64,000 nucleotides of DNA from an uncultured Sunxiuqinia sp. (lineage in GTDB: Bacteria > Bacteroidota > Bacteroidia > Bacteroidales > Prolixibacteraceae): contig NZ_CANLZV010000003.1 in the NCBI RefSeq assembly GCF_947495665.1, positions 248,001 through 312,000 of the forward strand, written 5' to 3'. Positions 43,010 through 54,734 of this stretch are shown in pieces; positions within the stretch are counted from its first letter, which is position 1, and each line of letters starts with the position of its first letter. The position numbers were made by a program, and so were the translations under genes. A model generated the notes under the pieces. That model searched no databases. It was not told the origin of the DNA and saw only the letters and a list, made by a program, of their open reading frames with translations.

Positions 43010-43882
43010 ATGAGAAATTCAGTTCCAAGGGTAGCAGCAATTCATGATTTAAGTGGTTTCGGTCGCGCCTCCTTAACGGTGGTCATTCCGATCCTTTCTT
43101 CCATGGGAATTCAGGTTTGTCCATTACCTACGGCTGTTTTGTCATCGCACAGTGCTTACAAGGATTTGCACGCCATTGATCTGACCGATGAGCTGCAGCC
43201 CATGATCGATCACTGGAAACGTTTGAATCTTGATTTTGATGCCATTTATTCAGGCTATCTGGGATCCGCCGGACAGGTGGATACCGTCAAGCAGTTTATC
43301 CATGATTTTTCGGGCAATCAACCGCTGGTTGTTGTTGATCCGGTGCTGGGTGACAATGGTGCGCTTTATTCGGCTTACACACCGGCTATGGTGGATAAAA
43401 TGAAAGAGCTGGTGACTTTGGCTGATGTGATTACGCCAAACCTGACTGAAGCGGCATTTTTACTTGGCGAAGTGCATCAACCGGAAATTGAGTTGTCGGA
43501 GATTAAGCAATGGGCCCGGCGACTGGCCGAAATGGGCCCCAATAAAGTCATAATCACCAGTGTCCCCGACCAAATGAAAAATAACAATACTTCGGTTGTG
43601 GCATTTAATCAAACAGACAACCGGTTTTGGAGGGTGAGTTGCGATTACATCCCGGCTCATTATCCGGGAACCGGCGATGCCTTTGCCAGTGTTATGGTTG
43701 GTTCGTTGCTGCAGGGCGACAGTTTGCCGATAGCGCTTGATCGGGCCGTGCAGTTCATTGCCTTGGGCGTGCGCGCCACCTTTGGACACAATGGACGAGC
43801 GACAGAGGGGATTTTGCTGGAAAAAGTTTTACCATCGTTAAATGCCCCGGTACAAATGAGTAGTTATCAATTATTGGATTGA
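43010..43882 (+). CDS. Pyridoxal/pyridoxamine kinase
   Basis: The 290-residue ribokinase-fold enzyme phosphorylates B6 vitamers for the salvage pathway. Landmarks are VAAIHDLSGFGRASL at the N-terminus, YSGYLGSAGQ, VVVDPVLGDNG, ITPNLTEAAFLLG and the catalytic anion hole YPGTGDAFASVM near residue 222. It is followed after 1 base by a HAD phosphatase gene, so the two are cotranscribed. ATP-dependent kinase activity is expected. The hydroxymethylpyrimidine kinase ThiD is related but fits less well. Confidence 0.9.
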   Translation: MRNSVPRVAAIHDLSGFGRASLTVVIPILSSMGIQVCPLPTAVLSSHSAYKDLHAIDLTDELQPMIDHWKRLNLDFDAIYSGYLGSAGQVDTVKQFIHDFSGNQPLVVVDPVLGDNGALYSAYTPAMVDKMKELVTLADVITPNLTEAAFLLGEVHQPEIELSEIKQWARRLAEMGPNKVIITSVPDQMKNNNTSVVAFNQTDNRFWRVSCDYIPAHYPGTGDAFASVMVGSLLQGDSLPIALDRAVQFIALGVRATFGHNGRATEGILLEKVLPSLNAPVQMSSYQLLD

Positions 43883-43883
43883 A

Positions 43884-44717
43884 ATGATGAAAAATATTCG
43901 ATTGGTGGCCACCGATTTGGATGGCACATTTTTGAAAGATGACAAGTCGATCAGTGACGAAGATATTCAAATGCTGCAGGTGTTGGGTGAACGAGAAGTA
44001 TTGCGCGTGGTTGCTACCGGCCGTAACTTCAAGAAAGTGCTTGAAGTGCTGCCCGACCATTTGCCTTTCGACTATGTGGCTTTCTCTTCCGGAGCCGGTA
44101 TTTATGACTGGAAAAACCGGGAGCTGGTCTTTCGGCAGAACTTAAAGCGTGAGACCACTGAAGGTATTGTTCGTTTTTTGATTGATCGTGACATGAACTT
44201 TCACCTTTTTCGTGCAGTTCCTGAAAACTTTCGTTGTTGGTTTTACCGCGGAAGTCAAGCGTGTGAAGAGTTTGAACGTTATTTCGATTTCCATAATTCA
44301 GTTTCTGAAGAGCTTCCTGTCAATCAACAGCTGGATAGCGATGCCTGCCAGTTTTTGGTTATTTTCCCGAATGATTTGGAAGCGTTTCTAGAAGCCAAGC
44401 AACAACTTGAAGCCCAGTTTGACGATATTAAAGTGGTGCGCACCAGTTCGCCCTTGGAGACTGGTTATATTTGGATGGAAATTTTTCACAAAGATGTATC
44501 GAAAGGCAATGCTGTGAAGTTTTTGTGTGAACAGAAGCAAATTCAGCATGACATGACCTTTGGAATAGGCAATGATTATAACGATTTGGATTTGCTCAAT
44601 TTCACCTCGTATTCCTATTTGGTTGAAAACGGGCCCGAAGAATTAAAGCCTCACTACAGGAAAGCACTCTCCAACGAGAACAGTGCTTTTAGCCAAAGTC
44701 TGAAAAAATATTTGTAA
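43884..44717 (+). CDS. Cof-type HAD-superfamily phosphatase
   Basis: The 277-residue protein has motif I VATDLDGTFLKDDKSIS, motif II in RVVATGRNFKKV, a type IIB (Cof) cap domain, the motif III Lys in DVSKGNAVKFL, and motif IV GIGNDYNDLDLL. It is coupled to the pyridoxal kinase upstream. A role in removing phosphate from pyridoxal phosphate or a sugar phosphate is possible; some Cof proteins dephosphorylate PLP. Confidence 0.9.
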   Translation: MMKNIRLVATDLDGTFLKDDKSISDEDIQMLQVLGEREVLRVVATGRNFKKVLEVLPDHLPFDYVAFSSGAGIYDWKNRELVFRQNLKRETTEGIVRFLIDRDMNFHLFRAVPENFRCWFYRGSQACEEFERYFDFHNSVSEELPVNQQLDSDACQFLVIFPNDLEAFLEAKQQLEAQFDDIKVVRTSSPLETGYIWMEIFHKDVSKGNAVKFLCEQKQIQHDMTFGIGNDYNDLDLLNFTSYSYLVENGPEELKPHYRKALSNENSAFSQSLKKYL

Positions 44718-44732
44718 GGCCGGGGTTCGAAT

Positions 44733-45560
44733 TTAATCCTCCATTCCATCATTTGGAACGGGTTTATAATGCCGTTTTAGCCAAGTGGCCAATCCGTCAA
44801 GCCCAGGGAATAGCACCCGTTCGGTAATATTTGCCTGATCCAACTTGTCGCGTACTTCCCATTTTAATTCCTTCGGAATAATGATGCGTCGGTAGAGTTC
44901 GGGGTGGTTTACCAGCCATTCATCCAGGATGCTGGTCGATTGGCTCATGACCGAAAAAAAAGCGTATTGGTTGACAATGCGTTGATCGATGGAAGGGGGT
45001 TCAAAGAAAATGACTTGTTCTTTATCCATCTTCTTGTCAAAGTCGGATAGGGACATGATGCTTTCTTCCAGCATTTCAACAGTAAAGGCATTACACTTTT
45101 CTTCGCACAGCAAGTGGTTCAGCGGCTCCGAAACCATCTGGTTTACTTTTACAAAATCCACTTTCCAGATTACGCCGTCGAGGTCGAATTTTTCGGTGTT
45201 GGCGGTGGCAAAATGCATGGCAATAAATGGCGAATAGGTCCAGTCGAGCAGTCGGGTGGGGAGGCCATGGTGTTGCGCCATCACCAGCGAGCGCCAAAAC
45301 GAAGCGCTGAGCTGTGCGTCTTTGGACAAGCTGTATTTTCGAAAATTGCGCAGCAAGTGGTACTCCAGCTCGGGGCGGTGACCGCAATTACGAAGAAAGC
45401 TGTTTTTTAGCTCATAGTTTGAATCGGAAAGGCCCCGAAAGGCATAGTCGGAACGATAACGGCTCAAGTGTGGTTTCCACGAGTCATGGTAAACTTCTTC
45501 ACACAACTCTTCCCAGCTGTGTACGACTTGATCATTCTGATGGAGCTTATAGGATTTCAT
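44733..45560 (-). CDS. FRG-domain protein
   Basis: The 275-residue protein has the FRG domain, named for its Phe-Arg-Gly motif: YAFRGLSDSNYELKNSF near residue 42, then VMAQHHGLPTRLLDWTYSPFIAMHFA. The later block EPPSIDQRIVNQYAFFSV is also typical. FRG domains occur in many mobile or defence-related proteins and their biochemical function is not settled. No partner gene is adjacent; it is convergent with the HAD gene and isolated. The start is placed at the ATG at 45560 since the alternative at 45569 is TTG. Confidence 0.8.
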   Translation of the reverse strand: MKSYKLHQNDQVVHSWEELCEEVYHDSWKPHLSRYRSDYAFRGLSDSNYELKNSFLRNCGHRPELEYHLLRNFRKYSLSKDAQLSASFWRSLVMAQHHGLPTRLLDWTYSPFIAMHFATANTEKFDLDGVIWKVDFVKVNQMVSEPLNHLLCEEKCNAFTVEMLEESIMSLSDFDKKMDKEQVIFFEPPSIDQRIVNQYAFFSVMSQSTSILDEWLVNHPELYRRIIIPKELKWEVRDKLDQANITERVLFPGLDGLATWLKRHYKPVPNDGMED

Positions 45561-45656
45561 GTTGTCCAAAGTTCATTAAAAAATTGGAATTTTGATTACG
45601 ATTAGGCTTCATTTTTTTGAAGAGAGACCCTGCCAATGCCAATAGCTTTTGCAAAC

Positions 45657-45689
45657 AAAAAAGACTCGCCACATGGACGAGTCTTTTTT
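45657..45689. terminator. Rho-independent terminator after dapA
   Basis: AAAAAAGACTCG (45657-45668) pairs perfectly with CGAGTCTTTTTT (45678-45689) across a 9-base loop. It works in both directions and lies 19 bases past the dapA stop. Confidence 0.85.
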
Positions 45690-45707
45690 GAATATGGGAT
45701 GCTTTTC

Positions 45708-46589
45708 TTAAAGCAATTTCTTCAGTTCAGTTTCAATTTCAGTATAGAGTTTTTTGCTGACCGGAACAAGCGGCAAACGAACAATGTTTTTAAGCTTACC
45801 AGTAATTTCCATGGCTGCTTTTACGCCGCCAGGATTGCCCTCGCGGAACAAAAGTTTAAATAAATCAAGCATTTGCAAGTGCAGTTCGCGGGCCTCAGCA
45901 AACTGGCCATTATTGGCCAAGTGAATGAGTTGGCTGAGTTTTCCGGGCAGCACGTTGGCAATAACCGAAATAACGCCAATGCCTCCTACGGCAATGGTGG
46001 GCAATGCCAAAACATCGTCGCCTGAAATAACTCCGAACGTTTCGGGGGCGTACTTAACCATGCGCGAAACTTGCGATGAAATACCGGAAGCTTCTTTGAT
46101 GGCGATGGCGTTGGGACAGGTTTTCGCAATTTCAACCGTTGTCTTTCCATCCATGTTTACACCGGTACGCGAAGGTACATTGTACAGGATGACGGGCACG
46201 GGGCTGGTTTTGCAAACCAGTTTGAAGTGCTCAATTAATCCTTTTTGCAAGGGTTTGTTATAGTAAGGGGTCACACTCAGAATTCCGTCAATACCGGTGA
46301 AATCTGTTTGCTGAATGGTTTGCATAATTTTGTATGGGTCGTTGCCGCCCATGCCCAGAACCAGTGGAACCCGTTTGTTTGTTTTGGATTTGATGCAGTC
46401 AACCACTTCTTTTTGTTCCTGTAACGACAAGGTGGGTGTTTCGGCAGTTGTTCCGAGAGCCACCAGGTAGTCCATGCCATTGCTAATCTGATCTTCCACA
46501 AGGTCTTCAAGTCTGTTGAAATCAATGGATGAATCTTCTTTAAAAGGAGTTACCAAAGCAACTCCGGCTCCTTTAAACGGGTGTGTCAT
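45708..46589 (-). CDS. dapA: 4-hydroxy-tetrahydrodipicolinate synthase
   Basis: DapA condenses pyruvate with aspartate semialdehyde on the lysine/diaminopimelate route. The 293 residues show the N-terminal GAGVALVTPF, ALGTTAETPTLS, the Tyr in VILYNVPSRTGVN, the Schiff-base Lys in AIAIKEASG (near residue 162), and VISGDD. It lies 22 bases after the DUF6913 gene on the same strand and ends at a strong terminator. Confidence 0.97.
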   Translation of the reverse strand: MTHPFKGAGVALVTPFKEDSSIDFNRLEDLVEDQISNGMDYLVALGTTAETPTLSLQEQKEVVDCIKSKTNKRVPLVLGMGGNDPYKIMQTIQQTDFTGIDGILSVTPYYNKPLQKGLIEHFKLVCKTSPVPVILYNVPSRTGVNMDGKTTVEIAKTCPNAIAIKEASGISSQVSRMVKYAPETFGVISGDDVLALPTIAVGGIGVISVIANVLPGKLSQLIHLANNGQFAEARELHLQMLDLFKLLFREGNPGGVKAAMEITGKLKNIVRLPLVPVSKKLYTEIETELKKLL

Positions 46590-46611
46590 GTTATGTTTAT
46601 TATAGATTACT

Positions 46612-47139
46612 TTATACTTCTTGCTTAACCAATGATGGTTTATTTAGTTCATTTAAATAAAAAATTAGCTGTTCGGCCAGGTAGCTGGGGTCTTTACGGT
46701 CTTGAATGTCAATGCTCAAATCAAAGTAATTGGGTTCTGCATGGCTCCACCCAGCTTTGAAACGGGCTCGAGACAAGCATCGTAAGTACTGCATTTCAAT
46801 CCCAGGGCATAGGCTGATATCTAACAGCAAATCAAAAGGCTGGTCTATAAAGCGACCAATTTCCGGTTTTTTGATTTTGCCAAACAGGGAGAAATCTTCC
46901 GGACAAAAAAACACTTCACCACCAACGGATCCTGGCTGGTTTGAAAAGCACAAATTGCTAACTGAAATGCCAAGCTCGTTGAGTTGCTCGTTGAGCTGTT
47001 TAAACGCCTTAGCATCATCCGACTTCCAAAGAATGCCAGCTGTTTTAACCTGCTTCAGATTAAGGAACCGAATGGTTCGCTTTAGCTGTTTTTGCTTACG
47101 TTTTAATGACCAGGTGATGAATTGATTTTTTATACTCAT
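46612..47139 (-). CDS. DUF6913-type protein, unknown function
   Basis: The 175-residue cytoplasmic protein begins MSIKNQFITWSLKRKQKQLKR. It includes TAGILWKSDD, FFCPEDFSLFGKIKKPEIGRF, FDLLLDISLCPGIEMQYL, and RFKAGWSHAEPNYFDLSID. This matches a Bacteroidota family often found upstream of dapA as I remember it. The fold may resemble glycosyltransferase-type proteins (ISL plus SRARFKAG), but no catalytic motif is certain. I place the start at the ATG at 47139; the in-frame alternative start at 47160 would add seven residues. It is cotranscribed with dapA. Confidence 0.7.
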   Translation of the reverse strand: MSIKNQFITWSLKRKQKQLKRTIRFLNLKQVKTAGILWKSDDAKAFKQLNEQLNELGISVSNLCFSNQPGSVGGEVFFCPEDFSLFGKIKKPEIGRFIDQPFDLLLDISLCPGIEMQYLRCLSRARFKAGWSHAEPNYFDLSIDIQDRKDPSYLAEQLIFYLNELNKPSLVKQEV

Positions 47140-47268
47140 AGCCTGAGGCAAAAATAACAATTTGTTTTTGATACAACGAGTCGGAGCAAACCAAATGTAA
47201 AAACTTGTTTGATAAAAGTTTGCTCGTTCTGCTTGCCTTTCTTTTAACTTTTCCAGCCTGTCTCAAAA

Positions 47269-49395
<2,127 letters not shown>

Positions 49396-49521
49396 TCAAA
49401 ATTAGTTTCTTTGTAAGACTAATTTCAGCATTGGCACAAATGGATTTGCTTCTCAAAGGCAGATTGGTGCTAAAAGCGAAATGAAAGAAGAAGAATTTTT
49501 AACCCCAAATACGATTGAATC

Positions 49522-49899
49522 ATGAAACGAATAATTTCAACAACAAATGCCCCTGCAGCGATTGGGCCTTACAGTCAGGCCGTAGAAGTTAACGGAACGC
49601 TGTATGTTTCAGGCCAAGTGCCACTTGATCCGGCGACGGCAACTGTGGTAGAAGGTGGCATTGCCGAGCAAACTGAGCAGGTGATGAAAAACATTGGAGC
49701 CATTTTGGAAGCAGCCGGTTATACCTACGGCGATGTTGTTAAGTCAACTTGCCTGCTGAGCGACATGGCCAATTTCAAGGCGATGAATGAGGTGTATGGA
49801 AAATATTATGCTGAAAATCCACCGGCACGTGCGGCCTTTGCTGTCAGAGAGCTTCCGCTGGGTGTGCTCGTTGAAATAGAGACCATAGCGGTTAAATAA
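49522..49899 (+). CDS. ridA: RidA family reactive-enamine deaminase
   Basis: The 125-residue protein matches RidA/YjgF/UK114: TTNAPAAIGPYSQAVEVNGTLYVSGQ, VVKSTCLLSDMANFKAMNEVY, and ARAAFAVRELPLGVLVEIE, which contains the catalytic Arg near 105. It hydrolyses reactive 2-aminoacrylate-type enamines from PLP enzymes. A tiny 14-codon reading frame (49481-49525) overlaps the start. Confidence 0.95.
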   Translation: MKRIISTTNAPAAIGPYSQAVEVNGTLYVSGQVPLDPATATVVEGGIAEQTEQVMKNIGAILEAAGYTYGDVVKSTCLLSDMANFKAMNEVYGKYYAENPPARAAFAVRELPLGVLVEIETIAVK

Positions 49900-50098
49900 T
49901 TCCGCTCGTTTCTCGTTCTGTTTTCTGTTTAAAGCTGGTTTATTTCGAATTTCTTGCCGAAAAAGTGTAACAAAAGGACAAGAAAAAGGTCTATTATAAA
50001 CGTAGCGTTTCCGTTTTTGACGACACGTTTATTCAACACCAAAAACAACCGGCTAAGCAACTATCCTTCTATTTTTGAATGCATTAAAACAGAAAACA

Positions 50099-50812
50099 AT
50101 GAGAAACAAATGCCTGATTGTGGACGATGAACCATTGGCTCGTGAATTAATTTACAGGCATGCTCAAAAGTTCGATTCTTTGGATATTGTGGCGCAATGT
50201 GCTTCTGCTGAAGAAGCTGCAGAGCTGTTACGAGAAATTCCGGTTGATTTGATGTTTTTGGATATCGAATTACCGCGACAATCCGGAATCCAACTTTTGA
50301 AGTCACTTCACCATCCGCCCAAAGTCATTGTAACCACGGCGCACCGCGAGTACGCTATGGAAGGCTTTGAGCTGGAGGTGGTGGACTACCTGCTGAAGCC
50401 AATCCGGTTTGATCGTTTTATGCGGGCAGTAAACAAATACCTGCAGCTAAGTACTTCCTTTCAAGCCGACTTTCAGGCCGGACGCCCTTTTATTTTTGTT
50501 CGCGAAAACAAAAAGGAGGTCAAAGTGCCGTTGTGTGATATTCTTTACATTGAAGGCCTGGGTGAGTACATTCAGATTCATACCAAGCAACGAAAAGTGA
50601 TTACGAAGATGGGCCTGAATCAGGTGGCTGAGAAGCTGCCTTCGCAGTTTTTTCTGCGCATTCATAAATCCTATGTAATCTGCACAAGTCATGTGGATGC
50701 TTACACCAATACCTCGCTGGAAATTGCCGGAGTAGAACTCCCGATAGGGCGGCGCTACAAGAACGAAGTGCTTGCCATGTTGAATTATGCCAGTAGCCTG
50801 AGTGGTGTTTAA
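50099..50812 (+). CDS. LytTR-family response regulator (orphan)
   Basis: The 237-residue protein has an N-terminal receiver domain (LIVDDEPLARELI, phospho-acceptor Asp55 in LMFLDIELPRQSG, VDYLLKPIRFDRF) and a C-terminal LytTR DNA-binding domain (FVRENKKEVKVPLCDILYIE, then FLRIHKSYVI and ELPIGRRYKNEV). It is likely a transcription factor with an unlinked sensor kinase, since none lies next to it. The ATG at 50099 is used because the TTG at 50075 would add an unrelated leader. Confidence 0.92.
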   Translation: MRNKCLIVDDEPLARELIYRHAQKFDSLDIVAQCASAEEAAELLREIPVDLMFLDIELPRQSGIQLLKSLHHPPKVIVTTAHREYAMEGFELEVVDYLLKPIRFDRFMRAVNKYLQLSTSFQADFQAGRPFIFVRENKKEVKVPLCDILYIEGLGEYIQIHTKQRKVITKMGLNQVAEKLPSQFFLRIHKSYVICTSHVDAYTNTSLEIAGVELPIGRRYKNEVLAMLNYASSLSGV

Positions 50813-50942
50813 GGTAACCTCATAGTTTTGCTGGCATGAGCAGGGGAGACCATTCACGAATTGAGCAAGCTGCTAGTCTTCGTGTAGATGATATTTGATT
50901 ATAGTTTTGCAGGTATAAACCTGGATTTGAAAAAATTAAGCC

Positions 50943-51773
50943 ATGATTGATTGTACAGGAACCTATTTTATAAAAGATGATCGTCTTTTTCCGGTTGGAG
51001 TAGTAGAAGTATTGACCACGGATGCCATCCTGATTTATGAAGTGCTTCGGGTAATGGATTCGGTGGGCTTGTTTCTGGAAGAGCATTATGCCCGCCTGGT
51101 ACATTCGGCCCAATTGGCTGGTATTCCTTTAGCAATGACGGAAACAGATTTTGCCCGGGAAATCAGAAACTTGGTTCAAGCCAATGATTTGGCGGTGGGC
51201 AACATCAAGGTTTTAATTCAGTATGGAGACGGAAAACAAGCCGCGTTCTTTTATTTTATTCCTCATGTTTATCCAGCTGCTGAGGCTTATTTATACGGGG
51301 TGAAAACGGACTGCATGTTGGCAGAACGCGTGCTACCCAAAGCCAAAACGGTGCAGCAAAGTTTACGCAACACTGCCAACCAAGCTATTCAGGAACATCA
51401 GCTTTTTGAGGTCATCCTGGTCAATGTAGAAAAGCAGGTGCTGGAAGGAAGTCGTACCAACCTCTTTTTTGTAAAGGGCGATCGTTTTTACACACCCCGC
51501 TCGGAGTTTGTGCTCTCCGGAATCACCCGGCAAAAGGTGCTTGAATGCCTTGGCGAGTTGAATTTTTCATGCGTAGAACAAACCATTCCAATGGATACGC
51601 TTGCTGATTATGATGCTGCTTTTTTAACGGGTACTTCAACCAAAGTTTTGCCCATTGCCTCAATTGGTGAACAAAAATTTGATCCCATGAATCAGGCTGT
51701 AAGAGCCTTAATGAAAGCCTACGATGAAAAAATGATGACTTACATCCAAAACGCCCTTAGGAAAGGTGTGTGA
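50943..51773 (+). CDS. Class IV PLP-dependent aminotransferase
   Basis: The 276-residue fold-type IV enzyme resembles branched-chain aminotransferase, D-amino-acid transaminase or aminodeoxychorismate lyase. Visible elements are the early GTYFIKDDRLFPV, LEEHYARLVHSAQ, the presumed PLP Lys in PKAKTVQQSLRN, and the cofactor-binding LEGSRTNLFFVKG, with LTGTSTKVLPIASI later. The exact substrate cannot be told. A perfect -7 box (TAGTTTTG) is at 50902-50909, with a second copy at 50823-50830. Confidence 0.85.
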   Translation: MIDCTGTYFIKDDRLFPVGVVEVLTTDAILIYEVLRVMDSVGLFLEEHYARLVHSAQLAGIPLAMTETDFAREIRNLVQANDLAVGNIKVLIQYGDGKQAAFFYFIPHVYPAAEAYLYGVKTDCMLAERVLPKAKTVQQSLRNTANQAIQEHQLFEVILVNVEKQVLEGSRTNLFFVKGDRFYTPRSEFVLSGITRQKVLECLGELNFSCVEQTIPMDTLADYDAAFLTGTSTKVLPIASIGEQKFDPMNQAVRALMKAYDEKMMTYIQNALRKGV

Positions 51774-51815
51774 AGGCTTTGTGAAGAATTTCTTTTTCGA
51801 GGCGAAATTGGTTAA

Positions 51816-51851
51816 TTTGCGTGTCTCATTTTTCGAATATCCCTATATTTG
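51816..51851 (+). promoter_or_regulatory. Promoter of the fumarase gene
   Basis: TTTG (51816-51819) is followed after 24 bases by a perfect TATATTTG -7 box (51844-51851). It lies about 80 bases before the ATG at 51930. Confidence 0.5.
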
Positions 51852-51929
51852 TTCGATTTGGAACACGTTTCCTTAAAACATAATAAAAAAACCAAAATTA
51901 TTATATAATCTTTTCAATAACATAAAGCT

Positions 51930-53534
51930 ATGGCAGATTTCAAGTATCAAAAACCATTTCCAATTTTAAAAGACACCACACCTTATCGCTTGTTGACGAC
52001 GGATTACGTGTCAACGGTGGAAGTTGATGGCCGGAAAGTCCTGAAAGTTGATCCGAAAGGACTGGAATACCTGGCAAAGGAAGCTTTTGCTGATGTTTCT
52101 TTCTACTTAAGACCAACACACCTGGAAAAGCTGAAGCACATTTTAAGTGATGAAGAAGCTTCGGATAACGACCGTTTTGTGGCACACACCATGTTGATGA
52201 ACCAGGTGGTGGCAGCGGAAGGTGAATTGCCAACCTGCCAGGATACAGGTACTGCCATTGTTGTGGCTAAAAAAGGAGAAGATGTTTACACAGGTGCATC
52301 TGATGCTGAGTTCTTATCGAAAGGGATTTATGACACTTACCAGGACCGCAACTTACGCTATTCGCAAGTGGTTCCTTTTTCAATGTTCGAGGAAAAAAAT
52401 ACAGGCAACAACCTGCCGGCTCAAATTGACATCTATGCCGAACAAGGCAATCAATACGAATTCTTGTTTGTAACTAAAGGTGGTGGTTCAGGTAACAAAA
52501 CCTTCCTGTATCAGCAAACCAAATCATTGTTGAACGAAGAGAACCTGACCAAATTTGTTCAGGAAAAAATTAAAGACCTTGGAACTTCTGCTTGTCCTCC
52601 ATACCACTTGGCTTTGGTTATTGGCGGTACTTCGGCTGAAGCAACGCTGGCTACGGTGAAAAAAGCATCAGCCGGATACTATGACCATTTGCCAACAGAA
52701 GGAAATGAGGGCGGACAGGCTTTCCGCGACTTGGAGTGGGAAGAAAAAATACAAAAGATTTGCCAGGATAGCGCCATTGGTGCTCAGTTTGGTGGAAAAT
52801 ACTTCGTACATGATGTACGGGTGATTCGTTTGCCACGTCATGCTGCATCTTGTCCGGTAGGGCTGGGCGTAAGCTGTAGCGCCGACCGCAATATCAAAGC
52901 AAAAATTACAGAAGAAGGTATTTTTGTAGAGCAACTGGAGAAAGATCCGGCGAAGTATTTGCCTGAGCAAGCTCCTGAATTGGCACCAGCTGTTGATATC
53001 GATCTGGATCGTCCGATGGAAGAAGTATTGGCTGAGTTGAGCAAATACCCGACCAAAATGCGTTTGAACTTGAAAGGAACACTGATTGTTGCCCGCGATA
53101 TGGCGCATGCTCGTTTGAAACAAATGGTTGACGAAGGAAAAGAATTGCCTGATTACTTCAAAAAACATCCGGTTTACTATGCAGGTCCTGCAAAAACTCC
53201 GGCAGGTATGCCTTCCGGAAGCTTTGGCCCTACAACGGCCGGACGTATGGACCCTTATGTTGATCTGTTCCAGAGTTTAGGTGGTTCTATGATTATGCTG
53301 GCTAAAGGAAACCGCTCGCAGCAGGTGACTGACGCTTGCCAGAAATACGGTGGTTTTTACCTGGGGTCAATTGGAGGCCCGGCTGCTATTTTAGCTAAAA
53401 CGAACATTAAGTCCGTTGAGGTTGTTGATTTCGAAGAATTGGGTATGGAAGCCATCCGCAAAATCCGTGTGGAAAATTTCCCGGCCTTCATCATTGTTGA
53501 TGACAAAGGAAACGATTTCTTCAAACAGGTTTAA
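51930..53534 (+). CDS. Class I (iron-sulfur) fumarate hydratase
   Basis: The 534-residue single-chain fumarase of the FumA/FumB type converts fumarate to malate in the TCA cycle. It carries both halves: the N-terminal alpha-type domain ([16 protein letters not shown] with the first cluster Cys, [30 protein letters not shown]) and the C-terminal beta-type domain ([51 protein letters not shown]). Three Cys could ligate a 4Fe-4S cluster. It is flanked by its own promoter and terminator. Confidence 0.95.
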   Translation: MADFKYQKPFPILKDTTPYRLLTTDYVSTVEVDGRKVLKVDPKGLEYLAKEAFADVSFYLRPTHLEKLKHILSDEEASDNDRFVAHTMLMNQVVAAEGELPTCQDTGTAIVVAKKGEDVYTGASDAEFLSKGIYDTYQDRNLRYSQVVPFSMFEEKNTGNNLPAQIDIYAEQGNQYEFLFVTKGGGSGNKTFLYQQTKSLLNEENLTKFVQEKIKDLGTSACPPYHLALVIGGTSAEATLATVKKASAGYYDHLPTEGNEGGQAFRDLEWEEKIQKICQDSAIGAQFGGKYFVHDVRVIRLPRHAASCPVGLGVSCSADRNIKAKITEEGIFVEQLEKDPAKYLPEQAPELAPAVDIDLDRPMEEVLAELSKYPTKMRLNLKGTLIVARDMAHARLKQMVDEGKELPDYFKKHPVYYAGPAKTPAGMPSGSFGPTTAGRMDPYVDLFQSLGGSMIMLAKGNRSQQVTDACQKYGGFYLGSIGGPAAILAKTNIKSVEVVDFEELGMEAIRKIRVENFPAFIIVDDKGNDFFKQV

Positions 53535-53562
53535 TCGTTTTATCAATCAAAATATAAACCTG

Positions 53563-53600
53563 GGAAGGTCATTTCAACATACAGAAATGACCTTTCTTTT
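53563..53600 (+). terminator. Terminator of the fumarase gene
   Basis: AAGGTCATTTC (53565-53575) and GAAATGACCTT (53584-53594) pair perfectly across an 8-base loop, followed by TCTTTT. Confidence 0.8.
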
Positions 53601-53746
53601 ATACTAATAAGTGCCTTGTTTGCAATTTTGAAGCGTTGCAGAACGGGCCATAATTATTGAGTTGTTATTTCATGATAAGTACTTGAGTTGATTGGCGGGT
53701 ATAACATTTGTGTTAATAATGACGTTGGAAAAACAAAGAGAAAACT

Positions 53747-54634
53747 ATGAAATCAAGATCAGGTATTTTAATTGTAATGATTGCGCTAATGGCAGGTGGT
53801 TGCGGGGCGCCAAAAGTAACCACATCTTACCGGAATATGGCACAGCAGGCTGTTGCAGCAGGAAATTTTGAGGCGGCAACCGAAAACTGGCGGTTGTATT
53901 TTGAACAGCAATTGCTTGAAGGAAATGAGGTTCCCCCGGCCTATTATGCCGAAGCTGCGAAAATGGCTACGCAGGCCAATCAATCCCAACTGGCTTTGAA
54001 TTGGCTGGAGCAGGCCCAGTCGCTTAATTATTCCGATTCGGACATGTACCTGAACCTGGCGGCTCTTTACGAACAAAAGAAGAACCTGTCCAAAGAGCTG
54101 GCAGCACTGGAGTTTTTTCAGGCCAATTATTCCGATCAGCCTGAACTGAAAAAGGTGAATGCACGCTTATTTGAAATCTACAGTGAGATTAATGAGCGTG
54201 AAAAGGCTTTGGCCTTATGGCCATCTTTGAGAGTGGAAGATCGTCAGCAAGAAAAATACCTCGATCCGTATTTTTCCATTCAGAAGAAATTAAAGAATGA
54301 AGCTGTTTGTGACTCTGTTGCAGAGGAAATTCTGGCACTCAATCCGAAGCATGTAGCCGCCTTGGAATGGCTGGGAATAAAGTACTACAACCAGGCAGAA
54401 AACCGGTACCAGAGCGAGATGAAGAAATACGAAGAGAACCATACGCGGGTGCAGCACATCAAACTCACCCAGGCGCTGAAAACGGTAACGGCCGACTTTC
54501 AGAAATCGTTGTCCTACTTTAAGCCTTTGTGGGAAATGGATCAAAATTCACGCTATGCCGCTTATTTGGTCAATATTTATACCCGGTTCGAAGATCCAAA
54601 ATCGGCTAATCTGTATCGCAAATATTTGGAGTAG
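53747..54634 (+). CDS. TPR-repeat lipoprotein
   Basis: The 295-residue protein has a lipoprotein signal (IVMIALMAGGC, Cys19) and tetratricopeptide-like helices throughout (AQQAVAAGNFEAATENWRLYFE, SQLALNWLEQAQSLNYSDSDMYLNLAALYEQ). Similar TPR lipoproteins occur across Bacteroidota and probably scaffold envelope assemblies. No enzyme motif is seen. It precedes a DUF5606 gene on the same strand, with 100 bases between. Confidence 0.8.
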   Translation: MKSRSGILIVMIALMAGGCGAPKVTTSYRNMAQQAVAAGNFEAATENWRLYFEQQLLEGNEVPPAYYAEAAKMATQANQSQLALNWLEQAQSLNYSDSDMYLNLAALYEQKKNLSKELAALEFFQANYSDQPELKKVNARLFEIYSEINEREKALALWPSLRVEDRQQEKYLDPYFSIQKKLKNEAVCDSVAEEILALNPKHVAALEWLGIKYYNQAENRYQSEMKKYEENHTRVQHIKLTQALKTVTADFQKSLSYFKPLWEMDQNSRYAAYLVNIYTRFEDPKSANLYRKYLE

Positions 54635-54734
54635 AAAGCACTAAGTCCAGCCTGATTCACCTGTAATTCTGTTCGCGTTGTTTAGGCTGAATCCATGGAA
54701 AATAGTATATTCGCCGAGATTAAAATTTGAATTT

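Noticed and set aside
45091-45595. Several frames overlapping the FRG gene on both strands
   Set aside because: They are shadows in other frames of a gene with a clear FRG signature.
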